Source: Microbacteriaceae bacterium (lineage in GTDB: Bacteria > Actinomycetota > Actinomycetes > Actinomycetales > Microbacteriaceae). From it: 64,000 nucleotides of DNA. A program made the translations under genes and the position numbers. Under the pieces are notes generated by a model. That model saw only the letters and a list, made by a program, of their open reading frames with translations. It was not told the origin of the DNA and ran no database searches. Below are positions 13,981 through 25,355 of this stretch, piece after piece. Position 1 is the first letter of the stretch; every line of letters begins with the position of its first letter. Where the stretch lies: positions 1 through 64,000 of the forward strand of contig JAHEFZ010000001.1 in the NCBI GenBank assembly GCA_024639935.1, in the 5' to 3' direction.

Positions 13981-16617
13981 ATGACACATCCACCTATTCG
14001 TCGCTTCCTTGTTGCAACCGGCGAAATTCTTTTGATCACCGCCATATCGCTCAGCATGTCGTTGTTGCCAGCGCCATCCGCAAGCGCAACGGTTGCGTCC
14101 CCCGGCACGCTGTCGACTACCGTTGCACCTGCAGGAATTCTCATCAACTCGCCGTGGGTGGTTGACACTTCAGGAACGGAATGGTCCTATGGCACAACGA
14201 GTGCATCAATGGGAACACTTATCTCGAGAAATCGAACGACCGGTGTCTTCACCTCGAGAGCCGTCAACGCCGGAGACGAAGGGTCGATTGCTGGTCTTTA
14301 TTCACCGGTTACCAACGTCGCTGTCTTCAGCACCCGCAGAACGGGTTCGGGAAACCGACTCACCACATTCGATTTGGGGACAGGGACTCGAATCTCGACC
14401 CGAACGCTCGCAACGGATGAAACACTCATTCGCGCGTTAGCGTTCAACTCGAGCGGCGACTCCTACATCATCGGCACCAACCAAAACCCCGCAAAGGTGA
14501 TGAAGTTCGGGGTTACCAGCGGGAATTTGGAATTCAGTTCCACCTTCGCATCGGGGCTCAAGGAAATCACCGCGTTCATCCCCAACGGCACCGAGTTGCT
14601 GGCCGCGGTCAACACGACTCCGATCAAACTTGTCCCGGTGACACGGAACCGGCTGGTCGTTGGTACAGCGGTGGCTCTTCCCGCGGGTACGCCGACCTTG
14701 TTGGACCCGGTAGTCGTGGGCGATACCGTGTATTTGGGCACCGATGCAACCCCTGGACGAATCACGGCGATTGATATTCCAACTCAAACCGTGATCGGAT
14801 CGGCCACTTTAGACTCAGGAGAAGTTGGGGTACGAAACCTCGTGGTCGACGACGCAACCGGAACCTTGTACGCGACGACCGACACCTCAGCGGGGCCACG
14901 AATTGCCTCGTTTCGACTCACGGATTTACGCCGATTAGGAACCGTGCAACTCAGTGCCGGACCTTCGGTAACGTCGTTGTTCTTCTCCGGGAGATCCCTC
15001 GCCGCCGCCTACGCGGGAAACCGAGGCGTCGAGACCTTCACCGTCGCACCCGAACCCAACGCGCCCGTCATCACGAGAATCCAGGAATCGGACTCGTCAC
15101 TGGTCGTCTCATGGAACTCGGGAGGTTCGGCTGAACCAATTGTGGAGTTCACCGCCACCGCAAACGGCGGGGGACACTCGGCCTCGTGTTCCTCGAACCA
15201 AACCGGTTGCACAATTCAGGGCTTGAGCAACGGAACGACCTATACCGTCTCGGTCGTTGCGCGCTCTGCCGCCGGAATCAGCCCGGCAACAACAGCCTCC
15301 GGAATGCCGCGGACTGTTCCGGATTCTCCGACGACCCCACACGTGACACGAGGCAACACCACCGTGACGGTCGCGTGGTCCCCGCGCGGCGACGGCGGTG
15401 TGCCGATCACGGGTTACCGTGCGCTGGCGACACCGAGTGGGCAGATGTGCGAGTCGATAACACCAACCTGCACCATCTCAGGTCTGCCGAACGGGATTCC
15501 ACAAACAATTCAAGTTGTCGCGCGCAATTCGGTGGGAACATCTCAGTCCTCCGAACCGAGCGCGCCGGTTACTCCCGCGACGACACCGTCAACGCCGCGC
15601 GTCGAGTCGCCACGCCGATTGAACAGCGGCACTGAGGTTGTCTGGCAACCTCCGATTGATGACGGTGGCGATCCGGTTGTTTCCTATCTCGTCCGAGTAA
15701 CGCGGGGGTCGGCCGTAGTCACAGAATCAAGCACGAGCGAAACATCCATCACGCTCGACGGTCTGACCAACGGCGTGAGATACGGGATCGCGGTCTCGGC
15801 CACGAACTCGGTTGGCTTCGGTGGACTATCCGATGTCGCCGATGTCACCCCGGCAACGGTTCCTGATGCGCCGACATCACTGATTGCCTTGGCGACCGAC
15901 GGAGGGACGGGAATTGAATGGTCGGCGCCCCCGAACGACGGCGGCGACCCCATCACCGGCTATCGCGTTCGCGTCTGGCGGGATCTCGTCGTGGTTTCTG
16001 AATTTGAAACGCCCAACGCGAATGCTTCCGTGCAGGGTTTGACCAACGGCATCGAATACCGTGTTACCGTTTCGGCGGTCAATACCGTTGGCGACAGTGT
16101 CGCGTCAGAATCCGCATTTGTGACGCCGCATTCGCCGCCGGTTACAGACCTACCAACGGTTGACCCACCGACAGTTGATCCACCGGTCGTAGCCCCACCA
16201 CCGGTTGTGATTCCACCCGTTGTGGAACCACCGACAGTTGGGCCGCCCGTAGTAGACCCACCCTTCGAAGATTCTTCTGAATCCGTCAGTCCACCGAGCG
16301 CGCCGATGGATATCGCTGTGATTAGTGCAACCCGAAAAATCATCACTCTCGGCTGGCAAATTGGCGATTCCGGTGGATCACCTGTACTCGATTTCATTGT
16401 GCACACGAGTAAATATCAAAACAAGGGGTTCCGCGTGTGGCCGGATTCCACTTCGCCCGCTCCCCGAGTTGAAATTCGGAAACCGCGTCGTGGCGGAGTT
16501 TACGTCCGCGTGATTGCCGTGACCGCTCGCGGTGAATCCGCCCCGTCCGAGACTACGTTGATCGCGCGCGTGAAAAAATTAATGAATTCCCAGGACCGCG
16601 GCCGTGCGCGTCAGTGA
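13981..16617 (+). CDS. Large secreted propeller and fibronectin type III protein
   Basis: 878 residues from ATG 13981 (the frame is open further upstream but the signal peptide fits this start). Signal peptide residues 1-38 end SASATVA. Residues about 40-350 are repetitive with YVTN/beta-propeller-like blades (VFSTRRTGSGNRLTTFDLGTG, VGDTVYLGTDATPGRITAID). Four Fn3 domains follow at about 358-450, 450-540, 540-630 and 630-715 (each with SYLVRV/GYRVRV and LTNGVRY-type turns), then a Pro/Val-rich linker encoded by 16138-16265 and a fifth Fn3. No LPXTG, wall-binding or membrane anchor is visible at the end, so it is probably released or held non-covalently. Its 3' end overlaps mqo by 39 bases. 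Confidence 0.82.
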   Translation: MTHPPIRRFLVATGEILLITAISLSMSLLPAPSASATVASPGTLSTTVAPAGILINSPWVVDTSGTEWSYGTTSASMGTLISRNRTTGVFTSRAVNAGDEGSIAGLYSPVTNVAVFSTRRTGSGNRLTTFDLGTGTRISTRTLATDETLIRALAFNSSGDSYIIGTNQNPAKVMKFGVTSGNLEFSSTFASGLKEITAFIPNGTELLAAVNTTPIKLVPVTRNRLVVGTAVALPAGTPTLLDPVVVGDTVYLGTDATPGRITAIDIPTQTVIGSATLDSGEVGVRNLVVDDATGTLYATTDTSAGPRIASFRLTDLRRLGTVQLSAGPSVTSLFFSGRSLAAAYAGNRGVETFTVAPEPNAPVITRIQESDSSLVVSWNSGGSAEPIVEFTATANGGGHSASCSSNQTGCTIQGLSNGTTYTVSVVARSAAGISPATTASGMPRTVPDSPTTPHVTRGNTTVTVAWSPRGDGGVPITGYRALATPSGQMCESITPTCTISGLPNGIPQTIQVVARNSVGTSQSSEPSAPVTPATTPSTPRVESPRRLNSGTEVVWQPPIDDGGDPVVSYLVRVTRGSAVVTESSTSETSITLDGLTNGVRYGIAVSATNSVGFGGLSDVADVTPATVPDAPTSLIALATDGGTGIEWSAPPNDGGDPITGYRVRVWRDLVVVSEFETPNANASVQGLTNGIEYRVTVSAVNTVGDSVASESAFVTPHSPPVTDLPTVDPPTVDPPVVAPPPVVIPPVVEPPTVGPPVVDPPFEDSSESVSPPSAPMDIAVISATRKIITLGWQIGDSGGSPVLDFIVHTSKYQNKGFRVWPDSTSPAPRVEIRKPRRGGVYVRVIAVTARGESAPSETTLIARVKKLMNSQDRGRARQ
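16138..16265 (+). repeat. Coding repeat: proline/valine-rich linker
   Basis: Imperfect repeats of codons for VDPPT/VxPPV units inside the Fn3 protein, forming a stiff extended linker between the fourth and fifth Fn3 domains. Confidence 0.8.
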
Positions 16618-18048
16618 GGCGTGTGCTGCGGCGGGATCAGTCGCAAGTGACTTTCCGTAGGACGGAACGAGCGTAGAGATCTTTTTGCCCCACGAAGACA
16701 TCTTGGAAGGGAAGCAGGTTGCGAGAACGTTTAGCATCGCGGCGACCGCCGTGGAGGCCCCGGGCGATGCACCGAGAAGGCCGGCGATGGATCCGTCCGC
16801 GTGCGACACGACTTCGGTACCGAACTTCAGGACACCGCCCTTGCCGGCATCCTTGGCAATAACTTGCACGCGCTGCCCCGCAGAATATCCATACCAGTCG
16901 GCGGGATTCGCTTCGGGAAAGTACTCCCTTAACGCGGCCATGCGCTTTGCGCGGCCGGCAAAAACTTCGGTCGCGAGATATTTGATGAGCCCCAGGTTTG
17001 TGGCAGCAACCCCGAGCATCGGGATAATGTTTCCGAAGCGAATCGATCGGGGAAGATCCCACCACGATCCCGCCTTGAGAAATTTTGGCGTGAAACCCGC
17101 GTAGGGGCCAAAAAGCAAACTCGATTGACCGTCAACAACGCGGGTGTCCAGGTGAGGAACAGACATCGGTGGTGCCCCGGCGGCCGACTTTCCGTAGACC
17201 TTTGCGTTGTGACTTGCGACGACCTGAGGATTGTCGCAGCGATAGAACTGACCGGACACGGGAAATCCCGCGAAGCCGCGAACCTCCGGTATGCCTGCGC
17301 GTTGCAACAGGTTGAGAGCGTGACCACCGGCTCCAACAAATACGAATTTGGCGACGACCGTGAACGGAGTGCGACCGATCTCGTTACGCACAACCACGTT
17401 CCACAGACCGTCTTTGCGACGGCGAATTGATCGAACTGAATGATTGATGTGAACATTCGTCTTGGGTCCCGCGATCGAGTTGACGAGCATTTTTGTCAGT
17501 GCGCCGAAGTCAACGTCGGTGCCGTTCTGGAAACGGGTCGCCGCGACCGGTTCGGACTTCGATCGACCCGGCATAACGAGAGGCGCCCACTGGTGAATGA
17601 CCTTTGGGTCATCCGTGAATTCTGCGCCGGGGAAAAGGGGGTGGTTCTTCAACGCTTCGTATCGGGTCCTGAGATACGAAACGTTGTCAGCGCCCCATAC
17701 GAAGGACATGTGCGGAACGGGAACAAGGAATGATGTCGGGTCGGGGATGGTTCCGTCCTTGACCAAAGCTGACCAAAATTCTCGCGACAACTGAAACTCT
17801 TCGTTGACCTTGATCGCACCAGTCGTCACGACACTTCCGTCCGGCTGTTGTGGCGTGTAATTCAATTCGCACAAAGCCGAGTGACCCGTCCCCGCGTTAT
17901 TCCACGGGTTTGACGATTCGGGAGCAAGTTCTGGTCCACGTTCGAATAGTGAAATCGTCCAGTTGGGCTCGAGCCGGCGAAGAAGCGAACCGAGGGTGGC
18001 ACTCATGATGCCCCCACCGACGAGGACGACGTCAACGCTATTGGTCAC
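16579..18048 (-). CDS. mqo: Malate:quinone oxidoreductase
   Basis: 489 residues, normal for Mqo. VDVVLVGGGIMSATLGSLL is the FAD-binding motif, and NNAGTGHSALCELNYTP, GRSKSEPVAATRFQNGTDVDFGALT and LLGASPGASTAVAAML are characteristic Mqo blocks. A peripheral membrane FAD enzyme oxidising malate to oxaloacetate and reducing quinone. GTG start at 18048 with TAGTAT six bases upstream; it is divergent from the TauE gene across only 34 bases. Confidence 0.95.
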   Translation of the reverse strand: MTNSVDVVLVGGGIMSATLGSLLRRLEPNWTISLFERGPELAPESSNPWNNAGTGHSALCELNYTPQQPDGSVVTTGAIKVNEEFQLSREFWSALVKDGTIPDPTSFLVPVPHMSFVWGADNVSYLRTRYEALKNHPLFPGAEFTDDPKVIHQWAPLVMPGRSKSEPVAATRFQNGTDVDFGALTKMLVNSIAGPKTNVHINHSVRSIRRRKDGLWNVVVRNEIGRTPFTVVAKFVFVGAGGHALNLLQRAGIPEVRGFAGFPVSGQFYRCDNPQVVASHNAKVYGKSAAGAPPMSVPHLDTRVVDGQSSLLFGPYAGFTPKFLKAGSWWDLPRSIRFGNIIPMLGVAATNLGLIKYLATEVFAGRAKRMAALREYFPEANPADWYGYSAGQRVQVIAKDAGKGGVLKFGTEVVSHADGSIAGLLGASPGASTAVAAMLNVLATCFPSKMSSWGKKISTLVPSYGKSLATDPAAAHASLTRTAAVLGIH

Positions 18049-18054
18049 TCGTCC

Positions 18055-18076
18055 ATACTATCCGCGCCAGTAGGCT
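18055..18076. promoter_or_regulatory. Back-to-back leaderless promoters of mqo and the TauE gene
   Basis: Minus strand TAGTAT (18055-18060) ends six bases before the mqo GTG; plus strand TAGGCT (18071-18076) ends six bases before GTG 18083. The two -10 boxes are ten bases apart, so each -35 region lies inside or beyond the other promoter. Confidence 0.55.
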
Positions 18077-18082
18077 GAAATT

Positions 18083-21182
<3,100 letters not shown>

Positions 21183-21256
21183 GGGTTTTCTCTCGTTCGA
21201 AGGTCAGACGAAGGCGGTCGCGTCGTTGCCCACCATTTGGCAAATTCTACCGAAAT

Positions 21257-21859
21257 TTAGGGCTGGGTGATTCGAGTGCGACCCTCGAAGGCTCGACCAA
21301 GGGTGATTTCGTCAGCGTATTCAAGATCGCCTCCAACGGGCAGTCCGCTCGCAAGCCGTGACACAATCATGCCCAACGGCCCAATGAGTCTCGACAAATA
21401 GGTTGCCGTTGCTTCTCCTTCAACGTTCGGGTCGGTCGCAAGAATGATTTCAGTAATCGACGTGTCTCGAAGTCTTTCCAACAGCGGTGCAATGCGAAGC
21501 TGGTCTGGGCCAATTCCGTCGATGGGGCTGATTGCTCCGCCTAGCACGTGATAAAGCCCAGTGAATTCGCGGGTCCGTTCGATTGCAACGACATCTTTGG
21601 CTTCTTCCACAACGCAAATTTGATCACGGCGACGTCGCGGATCACGGCAAATTGCGCATTGATCGTCTTGCGAGACATTCCCGCAGGTGACACAGAATTT
21701 CACGCTGTCTCGCACGGTTCGAAGAAGTTCCGCAAGGCGCGCTGGATCAAAGGATTCCGTTTGGATGATGTGAAACGCGATGCGTTGCGCAGATTTCGGT
21801 CCGATGCCAGGAAGTCGACTGAATTCATCAATCAGTTCTTGAAGGATTCCCTCGTACAT
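21257..21859 (-). CDS. recR: Recombination protein RecR
   Basis: 200 residues, the standard length. [17 protein letters not shown] is the HhH motif, [16 protein letters not shown] the four-Cys zinc finger, and [14 protein letters not shown] to [10 protein letters not shown] the Toprim domain. Acts with RecO/RecF in gap repair. It follows dnaX by two bases, a conserved bacterial pairing. Confidence 0.97.
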   Translation of the reverse strand: MYEGILQELIDEFSRLPGIGPKSAQRIAFHIIQTESFDPARLAELLRTVRDSVKFCVTCGNVSQDDQCAICRDPRRRRDQICVVEEAKDVVAIERTREFTGLYHVLGGAISPIDGIGPDQLRIAPLLERLRDTSITEIILATDPNVEGEATATYLSRLIGPLGMIVSRLASGLPVGGDLEYADEITLGRAFEGRTRITQP

Positions 21860-21861
21860 CG

Positions 21862-23592
21862 TTAGGTGTCGCCCTCACGCGACGCCGCATCAATGTCAAA
21901 AATTGCCGAGCTGTCGTGGTCTGGTGCAGACCGAACCTGCGGTGTCGATGCGTCATCGATGTTGGCTATCAGCGTCGCTCCAAGCATCTCGCGTATCACC
22001 GATTCTCCGCGGCGTTCGGGGGTTTCATTCGTGGCGGGTTCAGCCACGGCAGGTTCGGGAACTTCGACGGGTTCGGGAACTTCGACGGTTTCGGGGGCTT
22101 CGGCAGGTTTCACGGGTGCTGACAAACCCGGTCCCGACAGTGTTGCGAGTCGTGGAACGAACCGAAGGCGCACTCCAAGTGCACCCAGAATTGCCTCCCG
22201 TAAATCTTCGAAGACTGCTTTACCACTCGTCGGGTTCTCTTTGAAGCGGTCAACCCACATTTGCTCGGAAAACTCGAGGGTGAGTACGTCCCCATCCAGA
22301 GTTACAGGGCGAGCTGAATTCACCACAACCCACGAGCCCTTCGACGATTCGAGATCTTCCAGAATCGCGGGCCACATGTCCACGATTTCTGCCAACGTTC
22401 CGGGTTCGGCACCCGTCGGCGCGGGCGCCGTGGACGCAACGGGCGAGGAAGTCTCTTTCACCGATTCCGATTGAGCAAGCTTTTTGCGGTCAGGGAGTTC
22501 GGTCAAAAGGCGGGCAACCATGAGCTCCAGGTGAATTCGGGGAGGGGTGGTGCCCGTCATTCCGGACAGAGCCGCGTTCACAACGTCGGCCGCTTTCGAC
22601 AGTGTGGTCGCGCCAAATAACGTGGCGAGACCGTTCATTCGAGCAATTTCATCCGCAGGGATTCCCCGCAAAACCGCCGCCGCTCCGTCGCCCGTCGCGT
22701 CAATAATGATAAGGTCACGCAGCCGCTCGAGAACATCCTCGACGAATCGTCGAGGGTCATTTCCGGTCTGAACGACGCGGTCGATAGCCGCAAATGCGTG
22801 CGCGGCGTCACTACGGCCGATTGCATCGAGCGTCTCGTCAAGAAGTTCGCTCGGCGTGTAACCCAACAAGTTGTTTGTTCGCTCGCGCGAAACCTTACTG
22901 TCGTCCGAACCCGCGATGATCTGATCGAGAAGCGAGAGCGTGTCGCGAACAGATCCTGCGCCCGCACGAATCACGAGGGGCAATACACCGTCCTCGATCG
23001 TGACTTTTTCCTGAAGGCAAAGTTCTGTCACATAATCGAGCATGACTGCCGGCGGCACGAGTCGAAAGGGATAGTGGTGAGTGCGCGACCTAATCGTTCC
23101 GATAACTTTTTCGGGCTCTGTCGTCGCAAAGATGAATTTGACGTGCTCGGGCGGCTCTTCAACAATTTTGAGGAGAGCATTGAAGCCTTGCTGTGTGACC
23201 ATGTGGGCTTCGTCGAGGATGAAAATTTTGAATCGATCGCGAGCGGGCGCAAACCCAGCTCGTTCGCGAAGTTCGCGCGCGTCGTCGACGCCGTTGTGGC
23301 TAGCCGCGTCGATTTCGACAACGTCGAGAGAACCCGAGCCATCGCGTGACAATTCGACACAACTGTCACACTTTCCACAGGGCGTGTCAGTCGGCCCTTC
23401 GGCGCAATTGAGGCAACGGGCCAGGATTCGGGCGGAAGTTGTCTTGCCGCAACCGCGGGGTCCAGAGAACAAATAGGCGTGGTTGACTCGATTCTGCCTA
23501 AGTGCGGCTCGCAATGGATCCGTCACCTGTGTTTGCCCAATGAGTTCATCAAATGATTCGGGTCGATACCGACGATAGAGAGCGATTGCCAC
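21862..23592 (-). CDS. dnaX: DNA polymerase III subunits gamma/tau
   Basis: 576 residues. Walker [14 protein letters not shown], the zinc-binding CLNCAEG...CGKCDSC cluster, FILDEAHM Walker B and a sensor region, then the clamp-loader collar and an acidic/Pro-rich tau-like tail ([18 protein letters not shown]). GTG start at 23592 with TAATCT six bases upstream. No slippery heptamer for a gamma frameshift was recognised. Upstream is the SRP RNA gene on the same strand. Confidence 0.95.
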   Translation of the reverse strand: MAIALYRRYRPESFDELIGQTQVTDPLRAALRQNRVNHAYLFSGPRGCGKTTSARILARCLNCAEGPTDTPCGKCDSCVELSRDGSGSLDVVEIDAASHNGVDDARELRERAGFAPARDRFKIFILDEAHMVTQQGFNALLKIVEEPPEHVKFIFATTEPEKVIGTIRSRTHHYPFRLVPPAVMLDYVTELCLQEKVTIEDGVLPLVIRAGAGSVRDTLSLLDQIIAGSDDSKVSRERTNNLLGYTPSELLDETLDAIGRSDAAHAFAAIDRVVQTGNDPRRFVEDVLERLRDLIIIDATGDGAAAVLRGIPADEIARMNGLATLFGATTLSKAADVVNAALSGMTGTTPPRIHLELMVARLLTELPDRKKLAQSESVKETSSPVASTAPAPTGAEPGTLAEIVDMWPAILEDLESSKGSWVVVNSARPVTLDGDVLTLEFSEQMWVDRFKENPTSGKAVFEDLREAILGALGVRLRFVPRLATLSGPGLSAPVKPAEAPETVEVPEPVEVPEPAVAEPATNETPERRGESVIREMLGATLIANIDDASTPQVRSAPDHDSSAIFDIDAASREGDT

Positions 23593-23598
23593 ACTTTG

Positions 23599-23604
23599 AG
23601 ATTA
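23599..23604 (-). promoter_or_regulatory. -10 box, leaderless start of dnaX
   Basis: TAATCT on the minus strand ends six bases before GTG 23592. Confidence 0.55.
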
Positions 23605-23667
23605 CCCGCACCCGCCGACTTTCTCGGGTCGGCACGAGCTCTGGGCCGTGGACAGTCGAATTGACAA

Positions 23668-23762
23668 GACCCCTCGCGCACCCGCCAGAGCCGGGTTACC
23701 CTTGCTTCGTTTCCGACCTGGGGGAGTTGGCCTGGGTGGCGCCACGCGAGGGGCTGGCACCA
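23668..23762 (-). ncRNA. ffs: Signal recognition particle RNA (small bacterial type)
   Basis: On the minus strand the segment contains CCCCCAGGTCGGAAACGAAG, the conserved Ffh-binding domain IV with its apical loop and asymmetric internal loop. The ends pair: CCCCTCGCG near 23757 with CGCGAGGGG near 23670, giving a hairpin of about 95 bases. Position directly upstream of dnaX is the usual actinobacterial location. Exact ends are estimated from the closing stem. Confidence 0.9.
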
Positions 23763-23779
23763 TTCTATGTCCCGAGGGT

Positions 23780-23785
23780 GATACT
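23780..23785 (+). promoter_or_regulatory. -10 box, leaderless start of pirin gene
   Basis: GATACT ends six bases before GTG 23792. Confidence 0.45.
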
Positions 23786-23791
23786 AGAACA

Positions 23792-24652
23792 GTGATCATC
23801 GAACCGCGGCTCGTGAAATTGACGACCCGAACCGAAGTGGATGTTCGCCGGACAATTCCGCATGCGAAACTTCGACGTATCGGTGCGTGGGTATTCGTTG
23901 ACCACTTCGGGCCGACGGAACAGGTCGACGGAATGACGGTCGCCGCACATCCGCACACCGGGTTGCAAACCGTGACCTGGCTGGTGGATGGACTCATCGA
24001 TCACCGCGACAGCCTGGGCACGGCACAGAATGTGACTCCTGGGTCTCTCAATCTCATGACCGCTGGCTCGGGTGTTTCGCACAGCGAACGCAGCCTGCCC
24101 GGACCGGAATCCCTCCACGCCGTTCAACTGTGGATCGCTTTGCCCGAATCGGTCCGCTCAATGAGGCCAACCTTTGAACACGTCGAAACCTTACCGACCG
24201 CTATGTTCGGCGACCACGTAGCCCGCATCTTTGTTGGTCAGTGGGGTGAAGCGGCTTCTCCAGCAACCGTGTTCAGTCCTCTCGTCGGGGCCGAGGTTTC
24301 GGTTGGGCCGAGCGGAACGATTCCACTCGACTCGACCTGGGAATACGGAATCCTGAATATCAGCGGTTCAATGTCCGCGAATGGTGCTGATGTTCCACTG
24401 AATTCACTCTGGTATTCGCCCGTGGGCGCGTCCAAACTCACACTCAACGGCTCTGGGACCGCAATCATCATCGGTGGCGAACCGTTTGCGGAAAAAATCT
24501 TGATGTGGTGGAACTTTATTGCCCGTACACATGAGGAAATCGAAGAAATGCGAATGGCGTGGAATCTGCACACCTACCCGCCCATCGCCGACCGAGTGGG
24601 CGGGTGGATTCCTGCGCCCGAAATGCCGAACGTCACACTCACGGCGCGTTAG
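23792..24652 (+). CDS. Pirin family protein
   Basis: 286 residues from GTG 23792; the open frame continues upstream but would run through the SRP RNA gene, so the later start is chosen. FVDHFGPTEQVDGMTVAAHPHTGLQTVTWLVDG carries the metal-binding His pattern of the N-terminal cupin (HPHTG, then SGVSHSE), and NLWYSP-like C-terminal cupin follows. Pirins are iron-binding bicupins, some with quercetinase activity; the role here is unknown. Convergent with the TetR gene. Confidence 0.85.
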   Translation: MIIEPRLVKLTTRTEVDVRRTIPHAKLRRIGAWVFVDHFGPTEQVDGMTVAAHPHTGLQTVTWLVDGLIDHRDSLGTAQNVTPGSLNLMTAGSGVSHSERSLPGPESLHAVQLWIALPESVRSMRPTFEHVETLPTAMFGDHVARIFVGQWGEAASPATVFSPLVGAEVSVGPSGTIPLDSTWEYGILNISGSMSANGADVPLNSLWYSPVGASKLTLNGSGTAIIIGGEPFAEKILMWWNFIARTHEEIEEMRMAWNLHTYPPIADRVGGWIPAPEMPNVTLTAR

Positions 24653-24661
24653 AGCGGGTTG

Positions 24662-25273
24662 CTAAGAGAAAAGTTTCCGAAGCGAACCCATCACCTCGGT
24701 CAACGCCTCTCCTATGTCAGCATCGGGACCAACTGCTTTGAGGTACTTGGTGATTTCCGTCCAGACTTGAGCCGCGAGCGCTCCCACGAATCCCGCGAGC
24801 GCCGCCCCACCGGCTTGCCCCTCGAGGCGTCGTGCCACCGCCTGTTCCATTTCGCGCGCCCAATGGTCGCGGGAGTATCGAACCGCTCCGTCACTCAGTC
24901 GCGCCGCGTGAACCACGGGACCCGGTTTGAATCGGTCTTCAAGGTCAATTTGCTTTTCGTGACTGTGTTCAAGGCAGTATTCGAGGGAGTGGAACAGTGG
25001 CTCGTCACGGGGACGATCCATCAGTAGTGTGGCGAAAAACTCCATGTACTCATCAAGAGTCGGGTATAACAATGCCTCCTTGGTCGAAAAGTAGTTGAAC
25101 AGAGTTCGCCGCGAAATTCCAACCGCCATTGCAACATCCGCCATGGTGGTCGAATCAAAACCGTCACGCTCGAATAGTGACCAGGCGATACGGATTATCT
25201 CGTCTGGTGTTGATTTCGGTTTGCGCCCCAGCACACTGTGTGCGCCATGGCCCGCAATCGTCTCGCTATTCAT
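24662..25273 (-). CDS. TetR-family regulator of the adjacent MMPL transporter
   Basis: 203 residues. The HTH ADVAMAVGISRRTLFNYFSTKEALL lies at about 45-69, with a normal TetR-length ligand domain after it. ATG 25273 has TAGACT six bases upstream. It is divergent from the MMPL gene, whose promoter spacer contains a 12-bp palindrome, so it most likely represses that exporter and perhaps itself. Confidence 0.88.
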   Translation of the reverse strand: MNSETIAGHGAHSVLGRKPKSTPDEIIRIAWSLFERDGFDSTTMADVAMAVGISRRTLFNYFSTKEALLYPTLDEYMEFFATLLMDRPRDEPLFHSLEYCLEHSHEKQIDLEDRFKPGPVVHAARLSDGAVRYSRDHWAREMEQAVARRLEGQAGGAALAGFVGALAAQVWTEITKYLKAVGPDADIGEALTEVMGSLRKLFS

Positions 25274-25279
25274 GGCATG

Positions 25280-25285
25280 AGTCTA
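25280..25285 (-). promoter_or_regulatory. -10 box, leaderless start of the TetR gene
   Basis: Minus-strand TAGACT ends six bases before ATG 25273. Confidence 0.5.
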
Positions 25286-25292
25286 GCCCGAT

Positions 25293-25321
25293 TTGACAGA
25301 TTTATGCACTAGTGCAATAAT
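25293..25321 (+). promoter_or_regulatory. Strong promoter with palindromic operator for the MMPL gene
   Basis: TTGACA (25293-25298), a 17-base spacer and AATAAT (25316-25321) make a near-consensus promoter. The perfect palindrome TGCACTAGTGCA (25305-25316) fills the spacer, so a bound repressor would block RNA polymerase. Confidence 0.8.
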
Positions 25322-25355
25322 TTTGTCACCTGCGAAAAACCATAAAGGACTTTCC

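Noticed and set aside
16138-16265. Tandem repeats that could suggest a CRISPR-like array
   Set aside because: They are in-frame Pro/Val codon repeats of a protein linker with no spacer/repeat alternation.
23648-23791. Longer N-terminus for pirin
   Set aside because: It would be translated through the SRP RNA gene on the opposite strand, and the sequence lacks pirin similarity.
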